Shown: piece by piece, positions 37,907 through 47,345 of the stretch
Position numbering within the stretch: the stretch's first letter is position 1
How the letters are laid out: every line of letters begins with the position of its first letter
Origin: PLA3 sp964592235
GTDB taxonomy: Bacteria; Planctomycetota; Phycisphaerae; UBA1845; UTPLA1
DNA length: 64,000 bases
Reading direction: 5' to 3'
NCBI GenBank assembly: GCA_964592235.1
Contig: CAZQCF010000001.1
Span: forward strand, 186,001 to 250,000
Notes under the pieces: model-generated
The model's database searches: none
Seen by the model: only the letters and a program-made list of their open reading frames with translations
What the model was told of the DNA's origin: nothing
Position numbers and translations under genes: made by a program

Positions 37907-40744
37907 TTACGGCCCCAGCAGATCGGCGGCGAATGCGGCGATGTCGCCCGCGAGCGTGCCGGTGTTGTAGTCGGCGCAGGCGGCGTTGTCGCCGGGCAGG
38001 GCCGCGCCGAGTTTGACGCGAATGAAGCCGGCGATGTCCAGACCGTTGCGCGCGGCGTCGTTGTTGACATCGCCGGACAGGGCGCAGGTCGGGCAGCCGA
38101 CGGTGGCCTGGATCGTGGCGGGCGAGAAGGGAGTCTCGGTCGCCTGGAAGTTCCGCGCGCGAACGCGGAACGTGTAAGTCGTGCAGGGCGACAGGCCGGT
38201 GATGGTGGCGTTCGGTGAAGATGTCCAGACGTTGCCGCCGGTGCCGTGAGGCGGCGAGACTTCGAAGAAGAAAGCCGTCTGCAAGAAACCGACGTTGGTG
38301 AACGAGCCGGTCGCCGTGAGCTGCACGGAGTTGGCCGTCACGGCTCCGATGGTGACGCCGGTGGGCGTCTCGATGTGGGTGGCGGCGGTGAAGTTGGAGG
38401 AGAAGTTCCCGGTGTTGGGCGTGGGCGTGACGCTGTCTCGCGCGCGGATTCGGTAGTTGAAGCTGGAGTTGGCGGGCAGACCGGTGTCGATGTAATCGCG
38501 CGAGAGTTGCCAGCCGCTGTCGTGCCCGCCCGCGCCCGAGACGTAATCGAAGTAATACTGGATCGGCGGCGTCGTGTCGGTCGCCAGCACGGCCTGCATG
38601 GAGATTTCGCTCGAGCTGATTCCCACCGGTGCGGTCAGGAACTGCATCGGGTTCGGCGCAGGCGCGGCGGTGTCGGGCGCGACGCCGGAGTAGCGAAGCG
38701 TAATGGTCGCGGTGTTGGACGTCGCCAGACCGTCGGATACGGAGAACTGAAACGTATCGGTGCCGGCTGACGTGCCGGACCGGCGCAAGAGCAGCATCGG
38801 CCCGCCAACTGTACTAATGACGGTGGATTGCGCCGGGCCGGACAGGACGTTGTACGTCGTGATGCGGTCTTCCTCGTCGCTGGCCGGCAGTTCGATCAGA
38901 AACGCGCCGAAGGTCGTCACGTCGCGCGTGTAGCTGTACGCAACCGGCGCATGATTCGGCATCGCGCCGGCCGGCGGATTTGCGTAGGCGACATTCAGGT
39001 TGACCGGGGCCGACAGCGCTCGCCTGCCGTCGCTGAACTCGGCCTCGGCCACGAGCCGCACGGGGCCGCCGCCGAAGACGTCACCGAGAATCGAGAAGGC
39101 CGCGCTGGCGCTCTGCGTCGCGGCGATGACGCGCGAATTGTGCAGCAGGCGAATCTCCGTCGCCGTTCCGCCCGCCGCCGACACGTTGACTGTGAACAGC
39201 GTCGAACGGTCGCCGCTGGGCGGATTGGCCGACAGCGTCGCCGAACGGCCGAAGTTGTTTGTCTGGAGCGTGCCGGTCCATCGGCCGACCGTGGCGATCA
39301 AGCCCGATTCGCGCGCGACGACGCGCAGATCGTGATGACCGTCGGCGAGGGTGGTGGTGTTCAGGGAGAACTGCCCGCCCGCGGCGACCGATCCGAGCAG
39401 GCGGCCGTCGACAAACAGCTCGTTGTTGGCGATGGTCGCGCCGGGCCGCGTGGCGGCGGAGCTGGGCGTGAGGGTGATCGTGCCGGAGACGGCGCCGCCG
39501 GGCGCGTCGGGCACGGACACCGTCGGAATATAGGCAAACGCCTGTGTCAGCGGGTCGCCGTAGAACAGGCATTGGAACGGCGCCCACTGGATGCTGCGGA
39601 AGAGCGCCTCGCCGAGGCAGACGCCCTGGTAATACCACGAATGCAGCCGCGGATGCGGGAACTTTCCGGGGATTCCGGGGCCGAAGACGCACGGCTCTTC
39701 GACCGTGCCCATCGACGCCGACGCGCCATTGGCCGGGAAGCCCTTGGCGATCCAGCGCGAGAGCTTCACCTGGCTGGTGTCTTCAAACGTCGCGGCGTAG
39801 CTGGTGAGATGATCGCAGAAAGCGCCGGGCATGATGGTCATGGCTGTGCCGTCGATGTTCGGCGTGGCCGCGCCGGTGAGGATGCCGAGGCAGTCGTGCT
39901 GACCGGCGGGCAGGTCCTGATTGTCGATCTGCACGGCCTGTCCGCCGTTGGCGATGATCTCGTTGATGACGGTCGGGAAGAGCGGATCGCGCGGGTTGCT
40001 GCGGACGGTGTCGGTGGTCTTCATGAAGTAGAAGGTGCCGCCCGGTCGCGTGCCGTCCGCGGCGACGCTGCGGTCGATCATGGCGATGGTTTCATCGAGC
40101 GTGTTGCCGTTGAAGCCGTCGTTGCCGAGCATGAAGCCGATGTAGTAGCGCTTGGCGGCCGGCGCGGTGCTGGGGACGCCGCCGGCGTAGGAGAGCGAGT
40201 TGCGAAAGGCGCGGGCGGCCGGGCTGTTGGAGTAGAACTGATTCGGCTCCATGACGTTCAGCGTGCCGCCGAGGATGAGCGAGCGATAATAGGCCAGGCC
40301 GTAGGCCGAGGAAATAGACAAACGTGTGACAGGCGTGCAGCCCGATGCGCCGATCAGTCCGGGCGAGAAGACCGAAAAGCCCTCGCCGGGCGGGATGACG
40401 ACAAAATCGACGTGGTCATCGATGCCGCGGTGCTGCAGCGCGCCGAAGAGGGCATCGACCGAGCGATCGGCGAAGTTGGCGTAGCTGTTGACCTCGCTCT
40501 TGTAGTAGATGACGTTGGCGTCGGGGATGTTTCGCGCGTTCTTGTAGTAGTTGCCGAGGTACAGCGACGAGGGGCTTTCGGGGTTGATGATGAGCAGGAC
40601 GTTCTCGCCGCCGCCGCCGGCCAGCGCCAGGCTCCCGGTCGTCAGCGAAAGGCACATCCACGCGGCGACCCCCGCGCAGCGCCGAACGACGCGCGTGAAG
40701 CCTGTCCGCATTGTTGGTTGCGAAGTTCCGTCGCCGCTGGGCAT
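37907..40744 (-). CDS. TIGR03790-like secreted protein with shared cassette and dockerin-like tail
   Basis: The 945-residue protein starts at 40744 with GGAGTGG upstream. After a twin-Arg-containing, long signal sequence it begins GENVLLIINPESPSSLYLGN, YYKNARNIPDANVIYY, which matches the start of the TIGR03790 family of uncharacterised planctomycete/myxobacterial proteins. A region with GFMLGNDGFNGN and CLFYGDPLTQAFAY follows, then Ig-like domains (about 430-680). From about 680 comes the cassette FDYVSGAGGHDSGWQ...NVGFLQTAFFFEVSP, and then SGDVNNDAARNGLDIAGF. The function is unknown. It is separated from the preceding gene of the same type by 191 bases, which suggests duplication and shuffling. 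Confidence 0.72.
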   Translation of the reverse strand: MPSGDGTSQPTMRTGFTRVVRRCAGVAAWMCLSLTTGSLALAGGGGENVLLIINPESPSSLYLGNYYKNARNIPDANVIYYKSEVNSYANFADRSVDALFGALQHRGIDDHVDFVVIPPGEGFSVFSPGLIGASGCTPVTRLSISSAYGLAYYRSLILGGTLNVMEPNQFYSNSPAARAFRNSLSYAGGVPSTAPAAKRYYIGFMLGNDGFNGNTLDETIAMIDRSVAADGTRPGGTFYFMKTTDTVRSNPRDPLFPTVINEIIANGGQAVQIDNQDLPAGQHDCLGILTGAATPNIDGTAMTIMPGAFCDHLTSYAATFEDTSQVKLSRWIAKGFPANGASASMGTVEEPCVFGPGIPGKFPHPRLHSWYYQGVCLGEALFRSIQWAPFQCLFYGDPLTQAFAYIPTVSVPDAPGGAVSGTITLTPSSAATRPGATIANNELFVDGRLLGSVAAGGQFSLNTTTLADGHHDLRVVARESGLIATVGRWTGTLQTNNFGRSATLSANPPSGDRSTLFTVNVSAAGGTATEIRLLHNSRVIAATQSASAAFSILGDVFGGGPVRLVAEAEFSDGRRALSAPVNLNVAYANPPAGAMPNHAPVAYSYTRDVTTFGAFLIELPASDEEDRITTYNVLSGPAQSTVISTVGGPMLLLRRSGTSAGTDTFQFSVSDGLATSNTATITLRYSGVAPDTAAPAPNPMQFLTAPVGISSSEISMQAVLATDTTPPIQYYFDYVSGAGGHDSGWQLSRDYIDTGLPANSSFNYRIRARDSVTPTPNTGNFSSNFTAATHIETPTGVTIGAVTANSVQLTATGSFTNVGFLQTAFFFEVSPPHGTGGNVWTSSPNATITGLSPCTTYTFRVRARNFQATETPFSPATIQATVGCPTCALSGDVNNDAARNGLDIAGFIRVKLGAALPGDNAACADYNTGTLAGDIAAFAADLLGP

Positions 40745-41096
40745 GGGCCGGTTCCACTCCTGATGCTCGTTGAGCCGGCCGCACCATCGCGCGGCATCCC
40801 CCGCTCAAGAACAGGTCTCTATCGATGACGTCGTGCGAGATCGCGTCGGCTGCGCCGAGGCAGACCACCCTGCCCCCCATTTTACCCGGTCGCCGATGGT
40901 CGATTCCACTCCAGGCCCCAGAATATGGCCAGCACGAAGGGGCTTGCGAACGTGGAATCATGGAAAGTGTTTGTTCACACACGCCGACCGGCTGATAACC
41001 CGTGACGACGAAGGGGTTTAGCGCGATCCCAATGTGGAAAGCGCTCCCGATGACCATGGCAATGCCTTAAGGACGTATTGCTTCGGCGCTGGGACG
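40745..41096. other. 352-base gap without a recognised gene
   Basis: It lies between two minus-strand secreted-protein genes. I see only the ribosome-binding site of the 40744 start and no strong hairpin, promoter or small reading frame. Confidence 0.5.
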
Positions 41097-43484
41097 TCAC
41101 GGAATCGGCGGGGAAAGCCCGACGGAAAGCGGTGGTCCGAATCGTGCAATTCCATTGGATCGATATCCTTTGTAAAGGAACTCGACCGTCGAAATGTATG
41201 TCGCTGGTGCGGTCAACGGGTCGCCGTCGTCATCCAGGAGTACAGAAGTGAAGGGCTTGTTTGTCCCGGTGTATGCAAACATCGCATTGCTGTTCTCCCA
41301 GTCGTCGTCTTTTTGCCAGAAGAGGAGCGGGCTCGGATTGTTCCCGCCGGGTCTGCGACCGATCAGGTAGAGCGTTGGCACCTCCGGACCGTATCCGTCG
41401 CGATCGATGTACCCAATGTGATTGATCTGTTGGAAGCCCTTGATCGGTTCCCATTCCTGCCCCGTCCATCGCAATGCGGTCTCTGTCAGAGGCTGTCCGG
41501 GCAACGCCAATTGCCCAATTGCGTAGAGCGTTCCATTGCGCGGACCGTCGCCGTCTGGATCTGCGACCACCAACTGGAAGACCGTCCCCTGTAGTCCCTT
41601 GTCCATTGCCATCCAATGACGACCGTCCCATCGCGTGATCTTCGCGAGCGCACGTGAACCGCTGGACGAGACGAAGTTCCCGCCGACGATCAGGCATGGC
41701 GGCCTCGGTCCATCGCCATCGTCGTCGAAAAGGATACATCGGTATGCCGTCCCGGTGGCATTGAAAGGCGCTCCAAGCGAGTGCCAGCCGGTCTGGTCCC
41801 ATCGCAGGGCAATCTCAAACGTCGTGCTGCCTGGCCGTTTCAGTTTACCCGCGACGTACACGCCGCCGGGCAGGTTGCCGGTCGGGTCGTCAGGCACTTC
41901 TACCATGGCGCTGATCGTCGATCCCGTGACGAGCGGCGGACCGAGTAGCTTGAAGCCATCCGCCTCGGTCCATGCGGCGATTCCGGGGGCCACGCCGTTG
42001 CCGAAGTCGCCACTGCCACCGATGAGCATCTCGCCCAGTGCAGGGCTTGCGGGCGTCTGGAGCACGCCCACGCCGAACGATGGTGTTACATTGAGCCCAA
42101 GGGGTTGCCAGACAAGACCATTCCAGCGTTGCAGAATTCCGTCGTACGTCCTCGAAAACAGAAACGACCGGCCTTCACGATTGGTCCCGGCTGCGATGGG
42201 GGGTACGTATTGTGTGAAGGAGGAATCGGGGGCATTTCCATTCATGATGTAAGACCAGTGGCCGTTCCATTTTGCGAGCAACTTCGAGCCGACATTTGAG
42301 AAAGATGAGAATCGACCACCGGCGAGCAGTTCAGCAACGCCGTTGCCGCATACCGGCTCATGCGTTGCAAGGGCACCAAAAGCGTTCGAGTCATAGCCCA
42401 TCCAATACATGACTTCGTTTGGAATGACGGACCACCGATCTCCATCCCATCTGGTTAACCCTGCACCGTCGGCAATTCCTACGACGAGCGAAGCGCGCTG
42501 CGGCCCCGGACCGTCTAGGTCGAAGACTGTCATCGCGTTCACGCCGTCCAAACAATCGCATGGGTAGGGACCAATCGTTGACCAATCGCTGCCATTCCAA
42601 CGGGCGATCGGCGAGTTATTGTCCGGGATTAGGCGTGTCCCAACATACAGAAATGGCGGTTGACCGCCGTTGCCGTCATCGTCAAAGACAACCATGGAGG
42701 AAACCGGCGCAACGAAGCCGTCGCCCAAAGGTTCCCAACCGTCGTTCGACCATTTCGCAATGGAGCGCAGGGGGATTGATCCCGCGGCCGTGAAATCGCC
42801 TCCGGCGTAGATCGCCGGTTTATTGGATTGATCGTTTGGATCAGTGTACACAGCGAGCGAATGAATCGCGCCGTTCAACGGCTGTCGGTTATTGACTACC
42901 GTAAGATTGCGGCCGTTCCATTTGAACAGGTACGCGTCGCCGCCGACATAGAGAGCAGGCGGTATGTCATCGTCGGGATCGTCATCAAATACGGTCATTG
43001 CCCGCAATGGACCGGTGAAGAACCCGCAAGCTTCCATGGCGGACCATTTGTTGCCGTCCCATCTTGCGATCTTGCAGATTGGCTCACCACCCTGGATGAG
43101 TGAGAAGTTCCCGCATGCGTAGAGCGCTTCGGGGATCGGTTCAGGCCCATCGTCGTCGAATACCTGCAATGCGAGAACCGACCCTGTGAAGTTTGGGTGC
43201 ATTGACGGGCCAACGCGGCTAAGAGTCCCGCCGTCGTACCGGCCAAGTGACCTGCATAATGAGCTTGATGAGTTCAGCCAATACCTGACAGTAAAATCAC
43301 CCCCAACAAACCACGAGGTCGGTCTTGGTCCGGGACCGTCCTCGTCGAACTTCGCCATGCAGTGGACGCGTCCGGTTACGGTCGGCGCGGCAAAACCGTC
43401 GGTCCAGCCCATTTCGCATTGCCCGAAACTTGTATCAATCAGCCCGAGGGTGGGAAGTAAGCAGAGAATTATACGCGCGTACAT
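41097..43484 (-). CDS. Secreted beta-propeller-like repeat protein
   Basis: The 795-residue product has a signal peptide (MYARIILCLLPTLGLIDTSFG) and about a dozen imperfect repeats of roughly 55-70 residues. Each runs: a Val/Ala-rich strand, FDDDGPGP, a Tyr-x-Gly-Gly-(Asn/Asp)-Phe strand (LYACGNFS, IYAGGDFTAAG, LIVGGNFVSSSG) and an I/A-x-W-(D/N)-G strand with W-x-x-(M/L)-(E/G). This periodic Asp-rich, Trp-Asp-Gly pattern is typical of propeller repeats in secreted planctomycete proteins. There is no dockerin-like or CTERM tail. G+C appears lower than the neighbours by eye. Function unknown. Confidence 0.75.
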   Translation of the reverse strand: MYARIILCLLPTLGLIDTSFGQCEMGWTDGFAAPTVTGRVHCMAKFDEDGPGPRPTSWFVGGDFTVRYWLNSSSSLCRSLGRYDGGTLSRVGPSMHPNFTGSVLALQVFDDDGPEPIPEALYACGNFSLIQGGEPICKIARWDGNKWSAMEACGFFTGPLRAMTVFDDDPDDDIPPALYVGGDAYLFKWNGRNLTVVNNRQPLNGAIHSLAVYTDPNDQSNKPAIYAGGDFTAAGSIPLRSIAKWSNDGWEPLGDGFVAPVSSMVVFDDDGNGGQPPFLYVGTRLIPDNNSPIARWNGSDWSTIGPYPCDCLDGVNAMTVFDLDGPGPQRASLVVGIADGAGLTRWDGDRWSVIPNEVMYWMGYDSNAFGALATHEPVCGNGVAELLAGGRFSSFSNVGSKLLAKWNGHWSYIMNGNAPDSSFTQYVPPIAAGTNREGRSFLFSRTYDGILQRWNGLVWQPLGLNVTPSFGVGVLQTPASPALGEMLIGGSGDFGNGVAPGIAAWTEADGFKLLGPPLVTGSTISAMVEVPDDPTGNLPGGVYVAGKLKRPGSTTFEIALRWDQTGWHSLGAPFNATGTAYRCILFDDDGDGPRPPCLIVGGNFVSSSGSRALAKITRWDGRHWMAMDKGLQGTVFQLVVADPDGDGPRNGTLYAIGQLALPGQPLTETALRWTGQEWEPIKGFQQINHIGYIDRDGYGPEVPTLYLIGRRPGGNNPSPLLFWQKDDDWENSNAMFAYTGTNKPFTSVLLDDDGDPLTAPATYISTVEFLYKGYRSNGIARFGPPLSVGLSPPIP

Positions 43485-43677
43485 ATTCCGGGTCCGGGTG
43501 TGGGGAATCCGCTCCGCGATGAAACAACTCTCGAAGGGTGGGCGCGAACGGAATGTGCGGCTGCCCTTTAATCAGACGCGCATGATAGGAAAACGGCGGG
43601 AGGAATTTTGCTCAATTTGAGTACAGCACGATCAACGGGGGGTAAGCGCTCCCTGTTGTCGCGTCGAACGGGTAGCA

Positions 43678-44895
43678 CTAACTCCCCTTCACGAGCTTGC
43701 TGCGCGACGCGCGCGGGGTTGATGGCGCGGGGTCGCTGCCGGATCGGGCCGGGGCGCTGGGGCTGCGGGCCGCACCGTTGGCGGGGGCCGTCTTGCCGAC
43801 GACTTCCAGCAGCCTCGGCACAAAATAACTTTGCGGATCAAGCTGGGCCGCGCGGCGCAGGACGGGGTAGGCCGCGGCTGATCCCTCGGTGCGGAAGAGC
43901 ACATAGCCGAGGACGGCCCGCGCGGCGGGGTCTTTCGGATTGCGAACGACTTGGGCCTTGAGCGCATCAAGATGTCTGTCGAAATCGGCGCGGTCGCCGT
44001 ATTCATCGCGCAGGTCGTAATCGCGGCTGACCAGCAGGGGCGACAGCTCAAACGCGCGGGCGAGTTGCCGGGCCGATTCGTCGTATCGCCCGAGCGCGAA
44101 CAGGGCGTGCCCCGCGTGCAGCCGCGCGGCGGCGGAGCCGTGGTCCGCGTCGGCCGCGCCGAGGAATTTGATGGCAGCCTGCTCGTAGTTGCCCGCGTTG
44201 AACTGCGCCATGCCGTCGTCAAACATCTCCATGTTCTGATTGATGAGGTAGCCGGCGCGCTCCGACGCGAGATCGCGGAATTGCTGCCGCTGCTCGATGG
44301 TGACTTCGCGCTCGTAGTAGAAGAGCGGGTCGTAAGCAAAGGGCGGCGGGTTCGAAACAACCCACGAATCGGTCCACGCGTTCGCCACCCAACCGCTGGT
44401 ATACGGCCCGATGCCGCCGCAGGAGAGATTGTTCCGGCCGTAGATCGGGGCGCCGCGGCCGAACGAGCGCGTGTGCCCGCCGAAGCTGGGGGCGTAATTG
44501 CCGTAGGGCGTGGTGCGCGAGCCGAAGCCGGGCGTGCCGAAGCGGCCGGGCGTGATCACGGGGTATCGCACGATGCCGCCGGCCTGGAAGCGATCGTTGC
44601 AGGCGGTGTTGAAGGCGCGCACGGGATGGTTGGTATGTCGATAAGTGTCAAAAAACGGACTGGTCGCGCCGGGCTGGGTGTAGATCGGTCGCGGCGGGGT
44701 GTAGTAGTACTGCATCGTTCCGACCGATCCGCGGCAGAGCGGGTCCGGCCCGGGGATGCGCACGATGCGCGACGAGAAGCCGCTGTTGCAGGCGCTGCCG
44801 GAGCCGCGCGCGGGGATGCCGCCGGCGAAGGATTCGTGAGCAAGGCTGATTGAGGCGGCGACAGCAACGAGGGCGGGAAGAACGCTGCGGGACAT
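43678..44895 (-). CDS. Exported tetratricopeptide-repeat protein
   Basis: I start at the ATG at 44895 because GGAGC lies upstream and a signal peptide follows (SRSVLPALVAVAASISLA); the frame is open to 45018. The 405-residue product has a Gly/Tyr/Pro/Arg-rich low-complexity N-terminal third, then TPR-like helix pairs (about 220-370: NAGNYEQAAIKFLGAADADH, AARLHAGHALFALGRYDESA, ARAVLGYVLFRTEGSAAAYP). It ends in a basic Pro/Ser tail. TPRs suggest a scaffolding role in the periplasm; no partner is visible. It is divergent from the dehydratase/activase block. Confidence 0.75.
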   Translation of the reverse strand: MSRSVLPALVAVAASISLAHESFAGGIPARGSGSACNSGFSSRIVRIPGPDPLCRGSVGTMQYYYTPPRPIYTQPGATSPFFDTYRHTNHPVRAFNTACNDRFQAGGIVRYPVITPGRFGTPGFGSRTTPYGNYAPSFGGHTRSFGRGAPIYGRNNLSCGGIGPYTSGWVANAWTDSWVVSNPPPFAYDPLFYYEREVTIEQRQQFRDLASERAGYLINQNMEMFDDGMAQFNAGNYEQAAIKFLGAADADHGSAAARLHAGHALFALGRYDESARQLARAFELSPLLVSRDYDLRDEYGDRADFDRHLDALKAQVVRNPKDPAARAVLGYVLFRTEGSAAAYPVLRRAAQLDPQSYFVPRLLEVVGKTAPANGAARSPSAPARSGSDPAPSTPRASRSKLVKGS

Positions 44896-45196
44896 GGGTT
44901 GCTCCACACCAGTGGCCGCCGGTCGGAGAGGAGCGGCCGATTCACGAGACGAACCATTACAAGATATTAGACCTGAAGGAGCGTCCAAAGTTAGCGATGG
45001 GAGCGGAGCGTCGCTCAAGAATTTACGGCAATTTGTTTTGCAATCGCACCAAAATCATGGGATCACGCGGGCGCGCGGCGAGGAATCGGGAGGCGGTGGT
45101 CAAATCCTAAGCGCGGACGGGGCCTAAGTTTGAGGATCGGCCGGTCACGTCAGACCGGGCTGCGAAAACTCTCGCCGCGATGGGCGTACTGCCGCT

Positions 45197-45216
45197 AAGT
45201 TAGTAATCACTAACTT
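45197..45216. promoter_or_regulatory. Perfect inverted repeat, operator-like site 1
   Basis: AAGTTAGT, AATC, ACTAACTT: an 8-bp perfect dyad with a 4-base spacer, the size of a TetR-type operator. Three Ts and a C follow, so a weak terminator is also possible. Confidence 0.5.
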
Positions 45217-45351
45217 TTTCGTTCTGTATCAGGGACGGGCGCGGCGGCGAGGAAGGGTGAAAGAAAACCGCGATTTTGCTTGCAATCCCCAGCCGCGCGG
45301 GTGCAATACGCACCGGTGCAAGCCGTGCGGGCCGCCGATCGAATCGGCCCT

Positions 45352-45371
45352 AAGCTAGTGTTTCCTAACCA
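45352..45371. promoter_or_regulatory. Operator-like site 2, at the dehydratase ribosome-binding site
   Basis: AAGCTAGT, GTTT, CCTAACCA agrees with site 1 at AAG-TAGT and CTAAC. It lies 155 bases centre-to-centre from site 1 and overlaps AGGAG before the ATG at 45383, where a repressor could block transcription or initiation. Confidence 0.45.
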
Positions 45372-45382
45372 GGAGTCCTTTC

Positions 45383-47335
45383 ATGGTTGCCAACGCCACG
45401 ACCACCGCGAAATCCACGCCGAGCGAATCCGGCACTGTCGCATTGCCGCTGCTGCGCGATTCGATTGACGCGACGATTGCCGCCGAGCGCGAGCGATTGA
45501 TGAAGGAGGCCGGCCTGACCGTCGGGCCTGTTCAGCACTTCAAGCGCCCGGTGGAGCGGAATTTCACGCGATCCGAGCGTGGGAAGGTCACCATCTGGCT
45601 TGGCGGTCTAACGCTGCGACACGAGATGCTGATCGTGGCCGGGCTGGAGGGTCTGGGCTACAAGGTCGGGCTGATCCCCACGCCGGTGAAGGCCGACTTT
45701 CAGGCGGGCAAGGAGTTCGGCAACAACGGTCAGTGCAACCCGACGTACTTCACCGTCGGCGCGCTGGTGAATCACCTCAAGCGGATGCGCGACGAGCAGG
45801 GGATCCCGCTCGAGCAGATTCTCAACGATCACCTGTTCATCACCGCCGGCGCCTGTGGACCGTGCCGCTTCGGCATGTACGAAGCCGAGTATCGCCTGGC
45901 GCTGCGCAACAGCGGGTTCGACGGCTTCCGCGTCATGTTGTTTCAACAGAGCGGCGGGCTGGATCAAGCGGCGGTCGAAGCGGGGCTGGAATTCAATCTC
46001 AACTTCTTCCTCTCGCTGCTGAACGGCATGTTCATGGGCGACATTTTGAACGAGGTGGCGTATCAGATTCGGCCGTACGAGGTCGTGCCGGGCCAGACGA
46101 ACGCGGTATTCGACAAGTGTCTTAAACTCTGCCAGGAGGCGTTGAGGAAAAAGAATTACGACGAGGTGCACCAGGGGGCGCTGGCGAAGATCCTGGCGAA
46201 GTTCGCGCCGGTGAAGGGGCCTGCCGACGCGGCGAAGTTTCTCGATCAGTTGCGGGGGACGTATTACGCCGACGTGTTTGCCGAGTGCGCGAAGATTATT
46301 AATGAGGAGATTGAGGTTGACTGGCTGCGAGCCAAGCCGATTGTGAAAGTGACTGGCGAGTTCTGGGCGCAGACAACCGAGGGCGACGGGAACTTCCGCA
46401 TGTTTCCGTTCCTCGAGGGCGAGGGCGCCGAGGTGCTGGTCGAGCCGGTGGCGACGTGGATCTGCTACATGCTGCATCAGGCGGGGCTGAAGGCGGGCGA
46501 TCGCAAGGGACTTGAGAAAACGCCAAAACGCCAAAACACCGAAATGCCAAAACAGGATGAATCCGACGGATCACAATCCGTCGGCGTTGGCGATCGGGGC
46601 GACGGTGATGCCGATCGTCCATCGCGTTGGAATCTGAAAGCACGCCTCGCTGCGGAGCTTGCGTTCCGCAAGAAGATGTTCACCTTCGACATCGCCGAGA
46701 AGATCATCAAGCACGAATACAACAAGCTGCGCGAAGCCATCGGCGGCACGGCGCACGAGTTGGCCAATCAGTTGGAACTGACCCGCGCCGGCCACCCGTA
46801 CTACAACAGTCGCTCCGGCGGCGGCGAAGGCCATCTCGAAGTCGCCAAGAACATTTACTACTCGTCGAAGGACTTGGCCCACATGGTGCTGTCGCTCAAG
46901 CCGTTCGGCTGCATGCCGAGCACGCAGAGCGACGGGGCGCAGGCTGCGGTGGTGAGCCATTTCAAGGACATCATCTACATCCCGATCGAGACGAGCGGCG
47001 AGGGCGACATCAACGCGCACTCGCGCGTGCAGATGGCGCTGGGTGAGGCGAAGGTCAAGTGCAAGGAGGAGTTCAAGCGGGCGATTGCCGCGACGGGCTA
47101 CACACTGGAACAGATTCTTGAGTACGTTGCGCGCGAAGAGAACCGCGACCTCCGCCGGCCGCTGCTGCACGTGACGCACCGCAAGGGCGTCGTCGGCAAG
47201 GCGGCGAGCTTCGCGCTGGACGTGGCCGAGCGGATGAAGAAGGAAGGTGTGGCTGGGGGAACAAATGGTCCTAGCGAGTGCGGCAATAACGGCTCCGCCA
47301 GGCAGGATGCCGAACTCGAGTGCGCTTCTGCTTGA
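45383..47335 (+). CDS. 2-hydroxyacyl-CoA dehydratase D-component-like protein
   Basis: The 650-residue product corresponds to the dehydratase-like half of the large activase-related proteins of anaerobes: VTIWLGGLTLRHEMLIVAGL, FGNNGQCNPTYFTVGALVNH, then GACGPCRFGMYEAEYR with Cys158 and Cys161 as likely iron-sulfur ligands, and a C-terminal part with SLKPFGCMPSTQSDGAQ and IYIPIETSGEGD. Such proteins act with an ATP-driven activase (here the gene at 48932). The substrate is unknown. A 40-residue insert (about 376-415, KTPKRQNTEMPKQDESDGSQ) interrupts the middle. It is made of 8-base tandem units and a family B palindrome, read in frame. Confidence 0.82.
   Translation: MVANATTTAKSTPSESGTVALPLLRDSIDATIAAERERLMKEAGLTVGPVQHFKRPVERNFTRSERGKVTIWLGGLTLRHEMLIVAGLEGLGYKVGLIPTPVKADFQAGKEFGNNGQCNPTYFTVGALVNHLKRMRDEQGIPLEQILNDHLFITAGACGPCRFGMYEAEYRLALRNSGFDGFRVMLFQQSGGLDQAAVEAGLEFNLNFFLSLLNGMFMGDILNEVAYQIRPYEVVPGQTNAVFDKCLKLCQEALRKKNYDEVHQGALAKILAKFAPVKGPADAAKFLDQLRGTYYADVFAECAKIINEEIEVDWLRAKPIVKVTGEFWAQTTEGDGNFRMFPFLEGEGAEVLVEPVATWICYMLHQAGLKAGDRKGLEKTPKRQNTEMPKQDESDGSQSVGVGDRGDGDADRPSRWNLKARLAAELAFRKKMFTFDIAEKIIKHEYNKLREAIGGTAHELANQLELTRAGHPYYNSRSGGGEGHLEVAKNIYYSSKDLAHMVLSLKPFGCMPSTQSDGAQAAVVSHFKDIIYIPIETSGEGDINAHSRVQMALGEAKVKCKEEFKRAIAATGYTLEQILEYVAREENRDLRRPLLHVTHRKGVVGKAASFALDVAERMKKEGVAGGTNGPSECGNNGSARQDAELECASA
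46517..46556 (+). repeat. Five tandem 8-base units inside the dehydratase gene
   Basis: AAAACGCC, AAAACGCC, AAAACACC, GAAATGCC, AAAACAGG. Eight is not a multiple of three, so a change in copy number would shift the frame. The palindrome at 46563 follows six bases later. Confidence 0.7.
46563..46584 (+). repeat. Family B palindrome inside the dehydratase gene
   Basis: CCGACGGAT, CACA, ATCCGTCGG: a perfect 9-bp stem, read Ser-Asp-Gly-Ser-Gln-Ser-Val-Gly. Confidence 0.82.
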
Positions 47336-47345
47336 AAGGATTTGT

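Larger units (their letters stand above)
44896..45382. other. 487-base divergent intergenic region with paired operator-like sites
   Basis: No gene is visible. It contains a perfect inverted repeat at 45197-45216 and a degenerate second copy at 45352-45371, the latter overlapping the ribosome-binding site of the dehydratase gene. Confidence 0.6.

Noticed and set aside
38828..40828. 666-residue plus-strand frame over the TIGR03790-like gene
   Set aside because: Antisense shadow; the opposite strand has a signal peptide, Ig-like domains and a dockerin-like end.
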